The notes beneath the pieces were generated by a model. It made no database searches. It had not been told where the DNA came from and saw only the letters and a list, made by a program, of their open reading frames with translations. A stretch of 64,000 nucleotides of DNA from contig NZ_JARRIR010000003.1 of NCBI RefSeq assembly GCF_029601685.1, positions 478,299 to 542,298 of the forward strand. The letters run 5' to 3'. A program made the translations under genes and the position numbers. Numbering within the stretch: the stretch's first letter is position 1; every line of letters begins with the position of its first letter. This document shows, piece by piece, positions 62,859-64,000 of the stretch. Source of the DNA: Metarhizobium sp017305935. GTDB taxonomy: Bacteria; Pseudomonadota; Alphaproteobacteria; Rhizobiales; Rhizobiaceae.

Positions 62859-63563
62859 ATGACGACACCTTCAGCGCCGGGCGCAGCCTTGAAGACGATC
62901 CATGGTGGCGCGCTTTCCCGTACAGAGATTGCGGCTATGGCCGCCAAGAAGCAGCCGATGCGTCTCCTGAATTGCGACCTGGACGAGGTCGATCTTTCCA
63001 ACCTCGACATGACCGGCTGGTGCTTTGAAGATTGTATTCTGAAGCGCACCAATTTCACTGGCGCTACGCTTGACGACGCCGCGTTCGCCAGTTGCCGGGG
63101 AGCATTCGTGGATTTTACGGCGGCGAAGCTCGTCGAGGCGACCATCGAGAAATGCGATTTCAACAACGGCAAGTTCGGAGGCGCCACGGTCACTCAGGCG
63201 AGCTTTGTCGGCTGCAAACTCACCGGCGCCGATTTCACCAGAGCGCGCGCACACGCGGTCCTGTTCAAGGAAACCACGCTGTCTGCGGCATATCTTCCGG
63301 GTTTTTCGTTTCACAAGGTGAAGATCGAGCGTGTGGATTTCAGCCTGGCGGACCTTGCCAGATGCGATTTTCGGGAAGCGTCCTTCTCGGGATCAAGCCT
63401 CCGGGAGGCCAATCTTGTCGATGCCCGCTTCGAAGGGGCGGATCTGCGCGGCGCTGACCTCGGCGGCATCCGGCTCCATGACGCGCGCAAGTTCAAGGGA
63501 GCGACGATCTCGCGCGACCAGGCCGGAGCCCTCCTTGCCGAAATGGGCCTTCGGGTCCTCTGA
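62859..63563 (+). CDS. Pentapeptide-repeat protein, 5' end at IS junction
   Basis: 234 residues from ATG 62859 (MTTPSAPGAALKTI); a longer version from ATG 62847 would start inside the IS right repeat. From about residue 40 to 215 there are many A(D/N)LxX-type five-residue repeats (LLNCDLDEVDLSNLDMTG, TNFTGATLDDAAF, ADFTRA, SSLREANLVDARFEGADLRG), predicting a right-handed quadrilateral beta-helix. The function is unknown; some relatives bind gyrase (Qnr, MfpA), but length and context do not show that. The IS end lies 6 bp before the ATG, so the native promoter, or part of the N-terminus, has been replaced. Confidence 0.82.
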   Translation: MTTPSAPGAALKTIHGGALSRTEIAAMAAKKQPMRLLNCDLDEVDLSNLDMTGWCFEDCILKRTNFTGATLDDAAFASCRGAFVDFTAAKLVEATIEKCDFNNGKFGGATVTQASFVGCKLTGADFTRARAHAVLFKETTLSAAYLPGFSFHKVKIERVDFSLADLARCDFREASFSGSSLREANLVDARFEGADLRGADLGGIRLHDARKFKGATISRDQAGALLAEMGLRVL

Positions 63564-63660
63564 CCGTGGAATTCGAAGAGGCGATACGGCGAACCGCGCA
63601 ATGCTGGCCGTAGCGTAGAAGCAACAATTCATTGAGGCGCCGCTTGGTGTAGCGCGGCTT

Positions 63661-63960
63661 TTGGCGGCAACATTACGCAATAGGGAGAAAAATGGCGGAC
63701 AGAGAGGTTGTGCGAGCAACCTTGAAAATCATTCTGCTACCTTGTCCAACTCCGGCAAAGGCGGATTTGAAAAGACTGAGGAAATCGGCGCCGCGGCCAA
63801 CCGGATAACGGTAGCCGCTCTTTGGCTTCACCAGCATCGCGCCACGCTGACCCGGCCTGTTATCCCGGCGCTGCGCGATCGCTTTCAGCTCACCAACCTT
63901 GAAGCCATTGAGGCCACCAAGCAGGCGCACGCCCTCGCCTATCCGGGGGCCGCGACATGA
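63661..63960 (+). CDS. Small hypothetical protein, start uncertain
   Basis: The frame is open for 99 codons from TTG 63661. The convincing part is the C-terminal 65 residues, beginning near KTEEIGAAANRITVAALWLH and ending HALAYPGAAT, which looks like a small helical protein. The N-terminal 30 residues look like non-coding translation. In another frame ATG 63692 has a good AGGGAG before it but stops after 38 codons, so a frameshift or a later start (TTG in the TTGTCCAACTCC stretch) is possible. Its stop overlaps the next ATG (ATGA), which supports translation. Confidence 0.5.
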   Translation: MAATLRNREKNGGQRGCASNLENHSATLSNSGKGGFEKTEEIGAAANRITVAALWLHQHRATLTRPVIPALRDRFQLTNLEAIEATKQAHALAYPGAAT

Positions 63961-64000
63961 GCAACGTCGTGCACCTCAACTATTTCGCGGCGGTTCCGGG
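63957..64000 (+). CDS. 5' end of an unidentified gene, cut by window edge
   Basis: ATG 63957 overlaps the preceding stop (ATGA), and the frame stays open for the 14 visible codons (MSNVVHLNYFAAVP). It is too short to identify. It is probably co-translated with the small gene before it. Confidence 0.4.
   Translation, partial: MSNVVHLNYFAAVP

Overview
The window is about 63-65% GC by eye, very densely packed, and looks like alphaproteobacterial DNA, most likely Rhizobiaceae (Ensifer, Rhizobium or Shinella type). The reasons are the run of solute-binding-protein transporters and catabolic operons, two copies of a palindromic intergenic repeat that resembles rhizobial RIME elements, and a 25-residue hydrophobic mini-protein of a kind I associate with rhizobia. 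No rRNA, tRNA, replication or ribosomal genes were seen. The gene content would fit a secondary replicon or an accessory chromosomal region, but that is inference.

Layout. (1) 1-6.8 kb: the 3' part of a hydantoinase/oxoprolinase A gene, a LysR regulator, and a divergent operon pxpA - biotin carrier - biotin carboxylase - pxpB - pxpC. The operon carries all the modules of a urea-carboxylase-like biotin enzyme. (2) 6.9-22.5 kb: a GntR regulator with two winged-helix domains faces a long operon. It encodes a polyamine/opine-type ABC importer with two different ATPases (the first lacks the H-loop histidine), a Tat-exported binding protein, two short-chain dehydrogenases, a PgdA/cyclic-imidase-type metal hydrolase, a small CxxC protein, a CobW GTPase, a leaderless binding-protein paralogue and an amidase. 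An SDR and an FAD sugar-lactone oxidase follow. (3) 22.5-28.3 kb: a ThDP enzyme, a membrane protein, the mini-protein and an FdhF/YdeP-type molybdenum oxidoreductase. (4) 28.3-43.8 kb: a catabolic regulon with a 3-hydroxyisobutyrate-dehydrogenase-like enzyme, a metallo-beta-lactamase-fold hydrolase, a serine beta-lactamase-like hydrolase, three SDRs, a carboxymuconolactone-decarboxylase-like protein, a complete branched-chain-type ABC importer, two GMC oxidoreductases, a GlcG-like protein and an FCD-GntR regulator. Related GTCATAC/GTATGAC half-sites recur in front of its transcription units. (5) 43.8-53.9 kb: class III aminotransferase, N-formylglutamate-amidohydrolase-like enzyme, glutamine-synthetase-like ligase, isochorismatase-like hydrolase, RpiR regulator and a divergent second branched-chain-type importer with a fused permease-ATPase. 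(6) 53.8-61.0 kb: a PAS-GGDEF-EAL protein and a two-gene glycoside hydrolase operon preceded by a TTTGTATACAAA palindrome. (7) 61.0-64.0 kb: an IS1380-family element with recognisable ends, a pentapeptide-repeat gene directly against its right end, and two small unknown genes, the last cut by the window edge.

Taken together, regions 1, 2 and 5 look like uptake and hydrolysis of cyclic or linear amides, imides or amines. Region 4 looks like oxidation and ring or ester opening of an alcohol- or lactone-type compound. The actual substrates cannot be read from the sequence.
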